Shown here piece by piece: positions 1-11,330 of a stretch of 64,000 nt of DNA; the first letter of the stretch is position 1, and each line of letters begins with the position of its first letter. The translations under genes and the position numbers were made by a program. Under the pieces are notes generated by a model, which saw only the letters and a program-made list of their open reading frames with translations, was not told where the DNA came from and did no database searches. Source of the stretch: Sipunculus nudus. Taxonomy: Eukaryota > Annelida > Sipuncula > Golfingiida > Sipunculidae. The DNA lies in contig CM049313.1 in the NCBI GenBank assembly GCA_026874595.1, forward strand, positions 66,890,659 to 66,954,658, written 5' to 3'.

Positions 1-133
1 CTACGTGATAGCTGTCATCGTAGCTTGGAGCTATAACCATAAACACCTCTGTGTATGAGACAAAACACTTTGAAGCTTATTCTCTGTGGCACAGGCAGCC
101 AGTAGAGTTGCTGTAGGATGTCTGAGATGCTCG

Positions 134-1580
134 TTAACTTTTCCTTACTACAATCCTGGCGCCAGTGTTCGCCACACGCTGAAGCTTCTTCGTAACCGAT
201 GCCGGGATTTTAATCAGGAGCGAGTTACAGTTGTCAAGCTTAAATGTAATAAAGGCGGGCATTAATTTTTCCAGTTGCTTCTCTGGTGAGCATGTGTCTG
301 TTTTTACACATGGAAGTAGCAGGATTTGCACACAAATTTTACATGCTGCTCCATGGTACGTGGCTGTCTGGTCGAACCAACTTCCAAAATTTCTCATGGT
401 TGGACTAGCTGTGTTAGAGCAACCACTAATGTCTGTAGTGGAGAGCTCTATCTATTCTTGGTCTTAGCCTCGGAGCCGTAAGGATCATCAGTTCCATCTT
501 GATACCATTTAATCGGTTTATTTCTCACCATCTTTTCACCAACTTCATTGATACACAACTGAACAGAGGCAACAGCTGAGTGAATAGAAGGATCGGTTTT
601 GAAACTGAAGGCCAGGTAAATCCGGGTGTCTTCTACGTACAGATGAAATTGGATACTGTGTATGGTCACGATATCACAAAAAGGGTTAGTGTACAGGAAA
701 CGAAAATTGCCCCAATACTGATCCCAGCGGCACGCCGTGTGGTACAATTAGTGAGAGGAGGTGACACAATTGTAGAACACGGTCTGAGACCTGCCACTGA
801 GGTACGATTTTGGCCATTCACGGACTTCTGTGTCCTGCTAAGTCTGACCTGGAATCGCTCAAGCAGAGTATGGCGAGAGATCGTGTCAAACGCTGCAGAG
901 AAATCGAGCATAACGAAGATGACACCCTGCTGTGTATCGATGGCACACAGATAAATTATTGACATTATTGACACGAAGAAGGGCTGTTTCCTTACTGTGG
1001 TTTGGGCGATAGGCTGACTTAAAGGCTGTGTTTTCTTTCAGGTATCCTGTGAGTAGCTTTGCCACTTTTCTTTCAATACTTTTTTTCAAGATATGGTAGA
1101 TTTGATAGTGGTTTAAAGTGACCGGGAAATGAAGGGTCAAGAGATGCGGGTGATGAGGGGATGTTTCTATTCGAAGGGAAAGACCCCAGAAGACAGCGAC
1201 TGGTCAGCGATAGAAAACTCATCTGGGCAAGTTTTACCAATTGTGTCCTTAGCATCCATGTAGGCCATAGGTCAATGGATGTTTTTGATGGAGACTTAGC
1301 AATGACATTTATAATGTCATCAGGTATCAGGACAGAGAAATCCTGAAAGAACTATGGCACCATGGTTCATATGATGAGACATTGAAACCGGTAGCACTTA
1401 ACAAACCATGGATTTTACAGATCTTGTCAAGAAAAAAATCTGTTAAAGTCATCTGATTGATGAACCAGTGGAGTTGACGAAATTTAGTAGCTTGTTTGTT
1501 TAAATGACCCTTTAAAATATCAAACAGAGCCTTTTGGTCACCACCACATTTGGAGATCTTATCATGATTGCAACTCACTT
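134..1580 (-). pseudogene. LINE reverse transcriptase domain, frameshifted
   Basis: The reverse transcriptase of the same LINE is spread over several frames. From 1578 downward there is a linker with ISKCGGDQKALFDILKGH, then the fingers (FKPLSNLPYL), SAYRPNHSKETALL, palm motif A with the first catalytic Asp (DFSAAFDT), and motif C near 675-700 reading HLYVEDTRIY. The usual YADD is changed to YVED, so one residue of the catalytic box is altered. Motif B (the SVLGP block) is hard to follow because of stops near 800. The thumb and C-terminal block ends as KLMPAFITFKLDNCNSLL. It would have copied the LINE RNA at the nicked target; this copy cannot. Confidence 0.9.
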
Positions 1581-1866
1581 TTGCACTCTAACTCAACTTA
1601 TTAACTTTATCCCTCTGGCTTGTGTAGATCTCTCTATGTATATGAAGACGAGTTGGTCTCCGCACTGTTTCACGCTTTCTGCGCTTCTCATTTCCCAAAA
1701 ATGGTTTCATTTCTCCAATGAGATTTTGGTCTGACAGTGGGGGTGACAGTCTTCTGAGGAACATGCTAATCTAGAATAGAACTGCGCGTCTCATTGTAGA
1801 TGATGTGTAGATGTAATGAAGGATTATCTGACACTGATACCAGGGTGGATCCCTTAAGGTCATCCT

Positions 1867-2480
1867 CTACTGCCTCCTGATCAACTGACCTGAGCTTCCT
1901 GAGTGTGGGAGTCTTTTAGATAGACGAGGCTTACTCAGGTTCTGATTACAGTGCACAATGTTGTGATCACTGATCAGGGGCCAAACTTTCACAGATTCTA
2001 TCACATTATCACAAAAGCGAGGGATAACTAGGTCATGAATATGACCATAAGTGTGGGTAGGACTATACTCACATGCTGTAAAGAATTTTTGGGACTCGAG
2101 AAGATCATGTAAGCTGACTGACTCTGGACTGCTTCTTTTGCCCCAATGCACATTAAAATCTCCAAGAATGAGGAAACTGCATGGTGATGACTGAAAAGAA
2201 GTGATGTATCAGCAAGTTCACAAGGAAAATCTGCTTGTGTGAGGCCGTTTTTGGATGATGGAGGAGGCCTGTATAGAAGCACTCACTTAAGACTGGAGGA
2301 ATTATTTATCACAGTTACCTCCCAGCACTCCAATGACTTGGCTTTTTGGGTTGATGCAGATGGAACACACATGAGTGTGGTTCTATGAATGAGGGCCAGA
2401 TCACCATCCCTACCACGCTGTCTATTGTTTCTGATCATATCATAGCCCTCAGGAAGATGGCCAGCGGCGACTCTGTTCTG
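1867..2480 (-). pseudogene. LINE apurinic-type endonuclease domain, C-terminal half
   Basis: This part of the LINE encodes the end of an exonuclease-endonuclease-phosphatase fold that would nick the target DNA. The frame 2028-2282 reads YRPPPSSKNGLTQADF, and the overlapping frame 1867-2151 reads HIHDLVIPRFCDNVIESV followed by WPLISDHNIVHC. The SDH triplet near 1975 is the family's catalytic Ser-Asp-His. A frameshift falls near 2150, in the block that should read GDFNVHWG. The N-terminal catalytic residues of the domain are missing, because recognisable text stops near 2480. Confidence 0.85.
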
Positions 2481-2490
2481 TGACCGTGAT

Positions 2491-5035
2491 TATATTGAGT
2501 ACTACCTAAAGTCTGTGTCTTTAGAATAATCACAGCTTATATAATTTAATGTTAATCTGACCTGTATAATCTTTTATGTTATGTGAATAATGACAATCAT
2601 TCGCCCATAACTATGAAGGAGTTATTTTATCTTTAAGATTGCATTACATATATAAATGTATTATTAATGTCCGGCGGGATGATCCACCTGGCCCTAATGC
2701 CACACGTTCAATATAAGTTCAACACTAAAATAGAGATATATTTGCCTGCACCGTTATTAAGCGTTTAAAGATCCACTCCCTATAGAAAATTTTGTTGTGA
2801 ACATCATTTTAAGTTAATATATTTCAATGACATTATTACTTGAAATTTATTAAACACAAACTAATCAAAGGGTGATAAATAAAACCTTGCAAAGTGTAGA
2901 AACATAATCACCCATTCTAAAATGAAAATGATGTAGCCTTTTATTAACTTTCAGGATACGGTAATTAAGCAAAAAGTCACAGTTTATCCAAACAGTGGAT
3001 TCTTGTTACCTGAAATCATTAAACATACTTATAAAGATTCTATTTGGTGTAGCTGCTGTCATTGCGATATAATGAGGTGGAATTATATAAGTGACAAGGT
3101 ACTTATATGCGTTGAGCTTGAATTACACTTACCTAATGAAGTTTGTTCCATGTTTAGTTTAAGCTAATCATAAATCGGGTTTACATGAAAAATTAAGTTA
3201 TTACATTGTGTATCCTGCAGAATAAATTTTAATAGTTACAAATTATTATTTTCTGTGCACTTCATGATAAATATAGTTATTGAAGTTAGAGCGATCATTT
3301 GATTTACATTATTAGCAAAACAATGACTGTTCTTTAAAGCGTGGCGAATGTTGTCCAGTTGTGCAAGGTTTTGTTAGAAGTGCGGCAATTTCAAAGACCA
3401 CCCCTGGCGGCATTGAGGCTAGGTACGCCACTAGGGTTGTCCTAGGCAGTCGTGAATTTTCTTATCTAGCAGCAGAAGTGGGTCCAGAGGGAGCGTCTAG
3501 GGGCTCAGGGCTTATTTTTCGGGATCTGGGGATATTTTCAAAGCTAACGATTAGTCTTACGCAAAAATGCATGTAATTTTATGTATTTTATAACATGGGT
3601 ATACAGGTCCATGGCCTGCAGGTGGCTCTGTCGAATGAATGATGCATGTACAAATTTGATTACGGAGCACCCAGGGTTTCATGTTTCATATGCACGAGGC
3701 AAGGAATAATTCTAAATACATTAGAGCGAATCTGTTAAATTATATCGAGACTCCATTTAACCTATCGGGATTTTAACCATGATGATTCGGGTCCAAATTC
3801 CAGAGCATTAAACATTAGGTTTTCATTTAAAGCAATCTACTAATCTTATAATTTGGTATACGGAGCTTCTTGCGGGGTCAGTATTACAACTCTTGCTTCA
3901 TGGGCATTTTTAAAGGATATTCCTTTTTTTTCTGTCATATGAATAAATAATTTATCAAACCAATAATGAACGGTTCATGTATGCCTACAGATTCTAAAAA
4001 AAACGAATCAAATACCGGATTTTACAGCTCTTACAACGATGGCAGGGAGCCTGCACCGAGGAAAACCTTAAAAGTTAGGTAAATGTCAAAATTCAAAATC
4101 AGGTGTGAAAATGGCACCAGTGATTATGAAATTCTCATCGACAGCTTGCATTCGACACCTCTCTACCTTCCGGCACATATATCTTGACCCAAATATCGAA
4201 ATGGAATTAATTAATTATCTCATATAAGACTACTTACAACATACTGTGAGAGGTTTAAATATGGCAACCTATTTCAAGACAGCAGAGATATATTACATGC
4301 TTACACAAAGAGGCAACGGAACCAATAGACAATAAAGATTGAGATGATAGAATGTGTGGTTATTTCATGATGATATAATATAAAGGACTCTCAAATACGG
4401 TTCGTGAATACGTTTAGCTCCTTTGGTCATTGTGTACTTTATAATTTCGTGATGGACAGGTAGTCATGGCATCTTCTTTAGCCATGAGTTTAACCTTTTG
4501 ACTATGAAAGTGCGTGCATAGCAGTCTGAACCCCTATGGTTCTTTATTCATTTAGCAAGTTTAACGATGAACATGTTAAAGTTGAAAAGGCTGAATTAGT
4601 GAGTTACACTACTTTTTGGGTTGCTTTTCCTGAACAAAACAAAAGCAGGAGCACATATATTCTGCAAGTCAGTTGCCTAAAGTGTTAGTCTATATTACTC
4701 AACAGATAATGGCAGTTGATTTACAGACGAGGAAAATTTGTGTATCCTAAAATAGATTTTAAGTAACAAATGGAAGGAACGACATCTTTTGGCGGCCATT
4801 TATAAAAGGTGCCGCCATGTTGACTCTAACATAATTGCCAGGCTGCCAGCTATGATAAAAGTGTACCCTAGGAACGAATAAAGATATGTGAATAGGTGTC
4901 ATACTTGTCTCACTGTTTCATTGATAATGTAATAAAACATTATAAAGTAATAATGCAAAGGTGTGATATAAATAACCTGCGTAAAGCCGCTCTGCTTTTT
5001 AATTGCTCTCTATTTTGTCCCTGATTTAGTTGCAA
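2491..5035. other. AT-rich stretch with no recognised feature
   Basis: I see no coding homology, tandem array or paired terminal repeats here. The only open frame of note is 3361-3576 on plus (71 codons). It has slightly higher GC than its surroundings but no motif I recognise, and I do not call it a gene. Confidence 0.5.
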
Positions 5036-5039
5036 CATC

Positions 5040-6660
5040 CATAGTCTCACTGCCGATGACCTGAACCTTGTTTGCCTCAGCTGGTAAAATTTAACTAAAA
5101 CTGTTTTGGAAGATGAAGATATACTTGAACAACCTTCCCTTACTAATTCTTAGTTTTTCATCACTCCGATGAGCCAACAGGAAGTTGCTAAACAGTTTAC
5201 CAATCTGAAGAATTAAGCTGGACTTGATGTCCTGAAAATGCCAGTGTTATTGCTTGGTAAAGCTGCATACAGTATGGTGCCATAGCTGGTACATATTTGT
5301 TATTTATAGCTCAGTACAAGAACTCTTCCTCAAGATTTGAAATATGCGAGATTTGTTCCTATTTTTAAAGGAAAATAGGAATCTTCTGAACCAAACAATT
5401 ATCGGCCGATTTCCATCACATTCCATGTCATAAATATTTTGGTGACCCACATAAAACGTCGTTTCTTTATATACTTGGACCCTAAACGTTTTATAATTAC
5501 CTAACAAAATGCCTTTCAGCTCTTTCTCTTAATACCCTACCCATTCAGCATTGCATAGATTGGTGGATGATTGGCTTACAGTTATGAATCGCAGACACTT
5601 TAACTCCATATGGTGTCTCGACCTCAATAAAAGGTGTTTATTCCCTAAATCATGATATACTGCTTGGTAAATGAAGGCAATGTGGTATAAGTGGGACCTC
5701 GCATAGCTGCTTTTATAATTCATTAAATTTATAATTATTATATCACCGAAAGAGGTTTGTCCTATCCAATAAACATTATTTCAAGTCAGCTACAATGCTA
5801 ATAAGTTCCAATCAAGTAAACCATGAAACACATAACAAATCAGTGGTGATGCTCTCCTGAAATTTGATGCATACTGTCACCTTGGCCTCATAATTAATTC
5901 ACATATCACATGGAAGTCCCATACTTCTGCAGTCCTTAAAAGGTTATGTTGCACAGTAGGTATATATCATAGACTTAACACATTTTTCCCTCAGAAGTTT
6001 CTGCTCACAATATATTATGCGTTCATCAAGACAGTTATAGACTATGGATGAATTGTATAGGGCAGCTGCTCAAGCACTTTCCGTGCCGCTATTCAGCGTA
6101 TCCTCTGTCGGGCGGCGAGAAAAAGCACAAAAAAAACTATGACCAGTCAGGAAGTAGTTTGAGGTAATTAAAGAGATTGGTTTGGTGACAAATGAACAGC
6201 GATATTTCTATCTTTTGTCTAAAGTAACTTATAAATGCTTTAATAGTTTTGCTCCTTCGTATCTGTGTGATATGTTTGTTGTGCCTAAACACACCCACCA
6301 TTATTCAACACACTCATATAATAATAATAATTCTAACCTTCCAAAACCATGCACCGAATCCTTCAAGACTTCATTTTATGCAGGCAGTTTCCATTACCCT
6401 CAATATGAACTGCCCCCAACCTTGCAGCTTTAAAACAATTCCCGCTTTCACACTTCATCAGTCTTGCGAAGGAGTCTTGCTTAGAACTTGTACTTTTCAA
6501 AGTCATTGTATCAAGCAAAGTCGTTCATATGTTGATATCTTACCTCTCTTAGTTAACATAAATATACATGATAACCTTATAATCTTAAAATATAATCTAT
6601 CATTTTGTATTAGTTTTACATGTTCAGGTATTCCATTTAAATTTGTATTGTAACTTGTAT
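5040..6660 (+). mobile_element. Second LINE, plus strand, internally deleted
   Basis: Reading the three plus frames gives a decayed LINE ORF2. Near 5160 is MSQQEVAKQFTNLKN, near 5325 is LPQDLKYARFVPIFKG followed by ESSEPNNYRPISI (RT fingers), and near 5560 is RLVDDWLTVMNRRHFNSIW with a degenerate motif A. Text then jumps near 5880 to LGLIINSHITWKSHTSAVL and LLTIYYAFIKTVIDYG. It ends with the thumb/C-terminal part (YKCFNSFAPSYLCDMFV, 6182-6433) and a non-coding tail to about 6660. The YADD block expected between them is absent, so this copy lost its catalytic core. It differs in sequence from the LINE at the left edge and opposes it in orientation. Confidence 0.85.
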
Positions 6661-8080
6661 TTAAATATCATTGTCATATTAAGCTTTTTTTTATATCTAG
6701 AACAGGGCTTTGCTTACAACTAAATTGTTCTTTTGATCCACGCTACCCTGAAACCCTGCAGATTGTCTTGATAAATAAATATGATATACATTTTATATAT
6801 ATATATAATTATATATTTACATGAAAATCATAAATTCTTAATGTATCATTATATGTAATACATTGTATAATTTTGAATGAAAGTAACTAAACATCCCATG
6901 CAATAGCATTTGACTTAAGAGGATCAGGTGTGGACATGTCTTTCTTTTATTATTAGCCTAATCAAAGGGATTCACTCTTTCCGGCTTTTAAGTTTCACCA
7001 TCCGCCCACAAAGCCAGAACAAAGCCAATATTATCTTTCGCAAAACTGTCTTGATGTGGGCGTCCAAATTACACATTAACTTAAAATGATTGGTTGAGTA
7101 CCCCTCTCCTAAAGTGGTTAAATTCTCAAAATGGTTCCATCATATAATCCACTTTCCCTCTTCACTTACATATATTCGTGTATGGGAAGCGCTTTCTTTT
7201 TAATTTTTAAAATACAATCTAATGTCTCTTGATGGCGCTGTATGTATATTAAATGAGGGTCAAGGTATTCCTATGATAAAAATTATGACTTTATGCTAAG
7301 CCGTCTGGATTTTATGTTTTATACACAGGCTTAAAATAGCGTTAAGGCAATAACTGGTGATGAGGAGGGGTTGTTGAAGTTTACCCATTTTATGAAGGGG
7401 CGTCAATTCAGGGAATGTGTCACACAGACAATAAAAGGTATATGTGTGTGTGTTTATGAAAAAAAAGTTGCCTAAATTACCCCCTCCCCCCCCCCCCACA
7501 CACACACTCTTGAAGATAAAATGGCGCCACTGAATTTATACCGTCGAGGTTCTGTACGATCCCTCGATTCCTGCAAAAGTGGGCGGCTAGCACACCCTGT
7601 GGCTGCAGGTAATTGTATAGTGCTGGTGCTGCCTTTGTTATTGTAGCATCCAGGTAGCCACAGGTGTTGTATGATGGCCCCTTTGACAACACACGGTGTC
7701 CCCTGCCTCTTTGTAACATCAGGTCCTCAGCTGGTACCACAATAGCACAGGCTCGTATGACATGAATCGTCGGACTATCGACGTCCTCCAGAGACGTGCG
7801 GGTGATTTATTAAGCTGTATGCAGCTCATTATGTCCCTCTCACGTTCGAAGGCACGGTAGTCAATTGTAGTGATTGACCTGGTCCAAGTGTTGATAACAC
7901 AGTGAAATACAAAATTCGTATACAAGTCCTGCCCTGGTACAAGTTCCCTGCTGTGGCTCTGAATGCGGGACTCTAGAGCCTATTATGCCTATTTTTGTGT
8001 GGAATAAACCCGCACCCATTGTTGTTTAAATGCTTGCATGAACAAGTGCTATGTACATCTGCAGATTTCAGACTACGTGA
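6661..8080. other. Unannotated stretch with a C-tract
   Basis: AT-rich to about 7400, then more balanced. A (GT)-rich run at 7440-7452 and a pure C-tract at 7480-7497 sit side by side. Two minus-strand frames (7477-7740 and 7719-7925) are open, but I recognise no domain in either. Nothing else is supported. Confidence 0.4.
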
Positions 8081-8084
8081 CAGA

Positions 8085-8335
8085 GGCTTACACGCGATAA
8101 TCGTTGGGTCAACCAAGCCCGGTTTACCGTTCTCGCGGGTCTTTGGTGTGTGTCATCCCATTGCTGGGTCACAACAACGAGGAACCCCCGAAAGGCGTAC
8201 TCGTTTGTGAGTGAAACACGACAAGTTAGCACAGTCGCCCCTTTGAGCCCGCAAGCACCCTGAGCTGAGTTTCAAACTCACGATCTCCCGGCTTTAAGCC
8301 TTGTGCTCTACCCAAAACCAAGGATGCAGCTTTTT
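8085..8335 (-). mobile_element. tRNA-derived SINE copy
   Basis: On the minus strand, 8318 down to 8262 reads like a tRNA head: an A-box-like GGGTAGAGCAC at about 8308-8318, then a B-box-like GAGTTTGAAACTC near 8268-8280. It is followed by a GC-richer body of roughly 150-180 bp that lacks coding sense. Pol III box spacing is about 30 nt, as in tRNAs. The B box deviates from GGTTCGANTCC, so the copy is old or the family is divergent. The 3' boundary is uncertain. Confidence 0.55.
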
Positions 8336-8584
8336 TGTTAATCTTAAATTAGCTTTGACCCCTGAAAACAGCCAATTAGGTTCGGATCTTGATCACGTGA
8401 TTACAGTTAAGTATGGGCTACATTGACCCTTGTCTTACCTGGTGATGAAGCAGTTAACGTTATTATATTTACATTTAACGTTATTTTATTTATTTTTCCC
8501 TCTTTCTGCAAATAAAGAAAAAATAGGCTCCGTTTATAATCCATAACTTCAAAGAACAGCCGTCAGCTGGCAGAGATATGCGCT

Positions 8585-8995
8585 TTCCTGACGTAGTGAT
8601 TTCAGACTAACCCCTCTTCAGATTACCGGAGGAGGGGAGGGGGGGGGGGGGGCTAATCTAATCTTATTTTCCAAATCAGTTTGTCTCTTTGCATATCTTA
8701 TGTGTGCACATAAAGTTTCCAGCGCTTTGATGAAGGGTATGGGTCAATAAAAATTAATAATTAATTTACAACATAATCATCATTTTGCGACAATTTTATT
8801 TTTCCAAGAATAATACATTCTTTAAATCTCATATCTTTTGCGTGATAAATTGTAAAAAAGTATATATCATGGGTTAAAACATTAGAATTTACCTGTTTAG
8901 TTTAATCAGTGAGGTGGTAATCTGAACATTTCCGGGAAACCTAATATTAAGTTTAAACTACCTCCTTGGACAATCTGAAACCGATTTCAGATTAG
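8585..8995 (+). repeat. CAGATTACC-family MITE-like repeat, copy 1
   Basis: The left side carries CTTCAGATTACC near 8613, and the right side carries its complement GGTAATCTGAAC near 8916. A further CGATTTCAGATTAGC lies at the right edge, and a G-tract lies inside (about 8638-8652). The interior matches the repeat at 46765-47115 in order: a GCGCTTTG block, ATATATCATGG followed by TTAAAA, and TTAGTTTAATCAG against TTAGTTAAATCAG. No coding sense. Likely a non-autonomous DNA element; the superfamily is not recognised. Confidence 0.6.
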
Positions 8996-9815
8996 CTTGG
9001 GTATATATCTTAAAGGGGGAAGAAACCGGAGTCTCTCCACCCAACTGCTGTTCAGTTCAGGCTCCGTGGTCTCTCATATCACACTGCGCAGACTCGGATT
9101 CCCGAGAATAAGAAGCGACTCTGCTGTTTAGGGTTTAAGGGCGTCACAATCTGACCCCCACAATGCACCGCGGCTTCTACATACACCAGCGGCATGGTAA
9201 AATGTAGTGACGAGGGGAATGTAGTCTGTTCAAATATGTTGGATTACAATTATTTCAGAGCAAATTACATAGACATCGGCGTTTTGTGGCAATGACTTCA
9301 CGGAACAAGTAATATTTTGTAAAAAATGAGCATGTGAAATATGAATATTAACTTTGGGCGGGGCGGGTACGGGCTTAAAGCTGGAATATGGGGGGTGGTA
9401 CGGGCTACATGATTTTTTAATGTTGGTTTCTGCGGGCCAAACATTTAGTTGTTGTAATAGTGAATAGATTGTTATATTTACCAAAACGCAATGCCCAGGT
9501 CTATTCATGATCCTTCGAATATTCCACTTTCCCTCGAGAGTTTTCTGTGTGTCAAAGTATTGACGTGGTGAAATCTAAATTCTCTGAATTTTAAATAATT
9601 TCGTCTTAACAGTCACCATTGGACATGATATTGTATTAGTGTACCTGTACCTAGTGTTGTATGCATACAGACTGTCCAGCACTGTAGCCCTATGCCTGTG
9701 GCCAGTTTCACATATTACACAACTTTGCCCAGAGTAGAGCACCAGCATGGTTGCCTGTGACCTAATAATAGCAAAAAATAGCAACTGAATGGCTGCATCT
9801 GGCTTTATCAACAGC
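8996..9815. other. Unannotated stretch
   Basis: No gene or repeat boundary is visible. A short GC-rich patch at 9355-9405 (GGGCGGGGCGGGTACGGGC) resembles the G-rich tract at 10740-10830 and may be a fragment of the same repeat. Confidence 0.35.
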
Positions 9816-9824
9816 TGGATAACG

Positions 9825-10070
9825 GGGCTGTCCCACTTAGGTGACTTTACAGGCGACTACAGGCGACCAGGCTGTCGCCTCATGGTCGCCTGTATGGTCA
9901 CCTGAAGTCGCCCGTAGTCGCACCAAGACACGTGACCTGAAGATGTCGCCTCTGGATTTTTAACATGTTCAAAATTTTCAGGCGACGGCCTTTATGTCTC
10001 CAGTTTTTTGTCTCCTGTTTTTCGGCGACCATGAGGCCACAGCCTGGTCGTCTGTGGGACAGCTCCAGAA
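9825..10070. mobile_element. Short inverted-repeat element with CAGGCGACC subrepeats
   Basis: The left end reads GGGCTGTCCCAC and the right end GTGGGACAGCTC, giving an inverted repeat. Just inside, the arms carry several copies of CAGGCGACC and its complement GGTCGCCTG. Such subterminal repeats often serve as transposase binding sites in Harbinger- and hAT-type elements. About 245 bp, no coding capacity. I could not fix a target-site duplication, so the superfamily is open. Confidence 0.6.
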
Positions 10071-10599
10071 AAAGCTGTACATAACCCACAAAGCACGTGG
10101 TGTTCTCCTCGTGGACTTGCTTAAGGCCAATGGCTGGTTTGAGGCATTGCATGGACAAAGCAGATAGCTACAGAGAAGCCATGCTCTTTGATATTTATCT
10201 GTGTACACCTCCTGGGCCCAGAACTGGACTCCCTCTGCAGTTCCTTATGTTCCCTTTTGTCAGCTAATTAGGTGATCATTACTACACAGGATTAACCTGA
10301 TCACTGACCTTATTTTTGTCAAATAAAGGTGTGAAATGTTGTAAGCCAAATGCTTTCTCCTTATGTTTTGTTTTATATTTCAGTATAGATACATATACAT
10401 GGAAGACATTTGACCGCACCTGTTTTTTATCAACGCAGGTTTATGATAAAAAAAAAATAGAAAAGTCATAAGCCCCCTTTATATCAGCAAAACACAGTAA
10501 TGCCTTTCATTCTCAAAATGGACATTCAATATAATTATATGGAAAAAAAAAACGAAAATTGATTTATAGGGTTCCATATTCGTTCTTACTTACGTTTCT

Positions 10600-10860
10600 T
10601 TGCGGATTGAACGCGGGCTGTATTTTGGGGGGGGGGGGGGGGGGGGGGGGGGGAATGCAGTGCGGGTCGCGTTCGTGCTGAAACCTAAATGTGTGTGGCG
10701 GGTCAATTTTTTTTCTTTGCAAATGCGGGTTGGGTTTTTCTTCAACTGCAGGGTAATGCGGGGCGGGTTTTGCCAACTTCGGGGCGGGGCTATTACGGGC
10801 TGAACATTTGTTTTGCGGGGCGGTGCGGGCTTAACGTTTTGACTCGCGCAGTGCTCTAGT
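10600..10860. repeat. G-rich repeat with 27-base G-tract
   Basis: A pure run of 27 G lies at 10627-10653 and is followed by GC-rich text with several GCGGG motifs (GATTGAACGCGGGC before the run, GGGGCGGGTTTTGC after it). Open frames here are poly-Gly/poly-Pro artefacts of the tract. Confidence 0.6.
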
Positions 10861-11135
10861 AAGCATATGTCGAGTTACAGGTAGTAATGATCAAATAACA
10901 GTGATTGTCTAGGATATAGTAACCGTCAAATCTGTCAAATGAACTCATTCGATACATTCACCTGACGACTTGTAGTAGGACCCCACCTGAGGTTCACGTG
11001 ACAAGATCAAGAACCTCTCATATATAGATACATATGGGTAACAATGGCGATGTGTAGCTTTTCTTGTATAACTGCATCTAATCGTTCCTAGAAAGTCCGT
11101 TCCAATGCCTTATGTTAACATCTTTAAAATCAATA

Positions 11136-11330
11136 AATGGATAAATAAATTAAATGTACTAATACACTTCTACTCATCTACTACTTATACGATAACTTAT
11201 AATAATAATAGTCTTCAGACATGCGGAAATTAATAATGGATAAATAAATTAAATGTACTACGACACTACTACATACCTACTACTACTGTAATTAATAATA
11301 GTTATAGTCTTCAGACATGCCGTAATTTCC
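11136..11330 (+). repeat. Tandem duplication of about 98 bp
   Basis: AATGGATAAATAAATTAAAT followed by GTACTA starts at about 11136 and again at about 11234. Each unit ends with AGTCTTCAGACATGC. Two AT-rich, non-coding units. Confidence 0.7.

Larger units (their letters stand above)
1..2490 (-). mobile_element. CR1/L2-group LINE, 5'-truncated and decayed
   Basis: Translating the minus strand in three frames gives one colinear non-LTR retrotransposon ORF2 broken by frameshifts and stops. In order from 2490 down to 1 are the C-terminal endonuclease half, a linker, the reverse transcriptase and the conserved C-terminal region. Readable blocks are VIYRPPPSSKNGL-like endonuclease text, PLISDHNIVHC (the SDH motif), FKPLSNLPYLEKK, FKSAYRPNHSKETALL, FVMLDFSAAFDTISRHTLL (RT motif A), a YVED in place of YADD, and FITFKLDNCNSLL near the end. 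Codons continue to base 1, so the 3' end lies outside the window. The family assignment comes from the SAYRPNHSTETALL and AFDT blocks known from CR1/L2 LINEs; the exact clade is not resolved. It is certainly non-functional. Confidence 0.92.

Noticed and set aside
9978-10208. Harbinger-like transposase N-terminus on minus
   Set aside because: It has neither the Ala/Leu helix nor the Arg tract seen in the genuine remnant at 33810-33945.
10564-10803. Poly-Gly and poly-Pro proteins
   Set aside because: They result from the 27-base G-tract and have no codon bias or domain.
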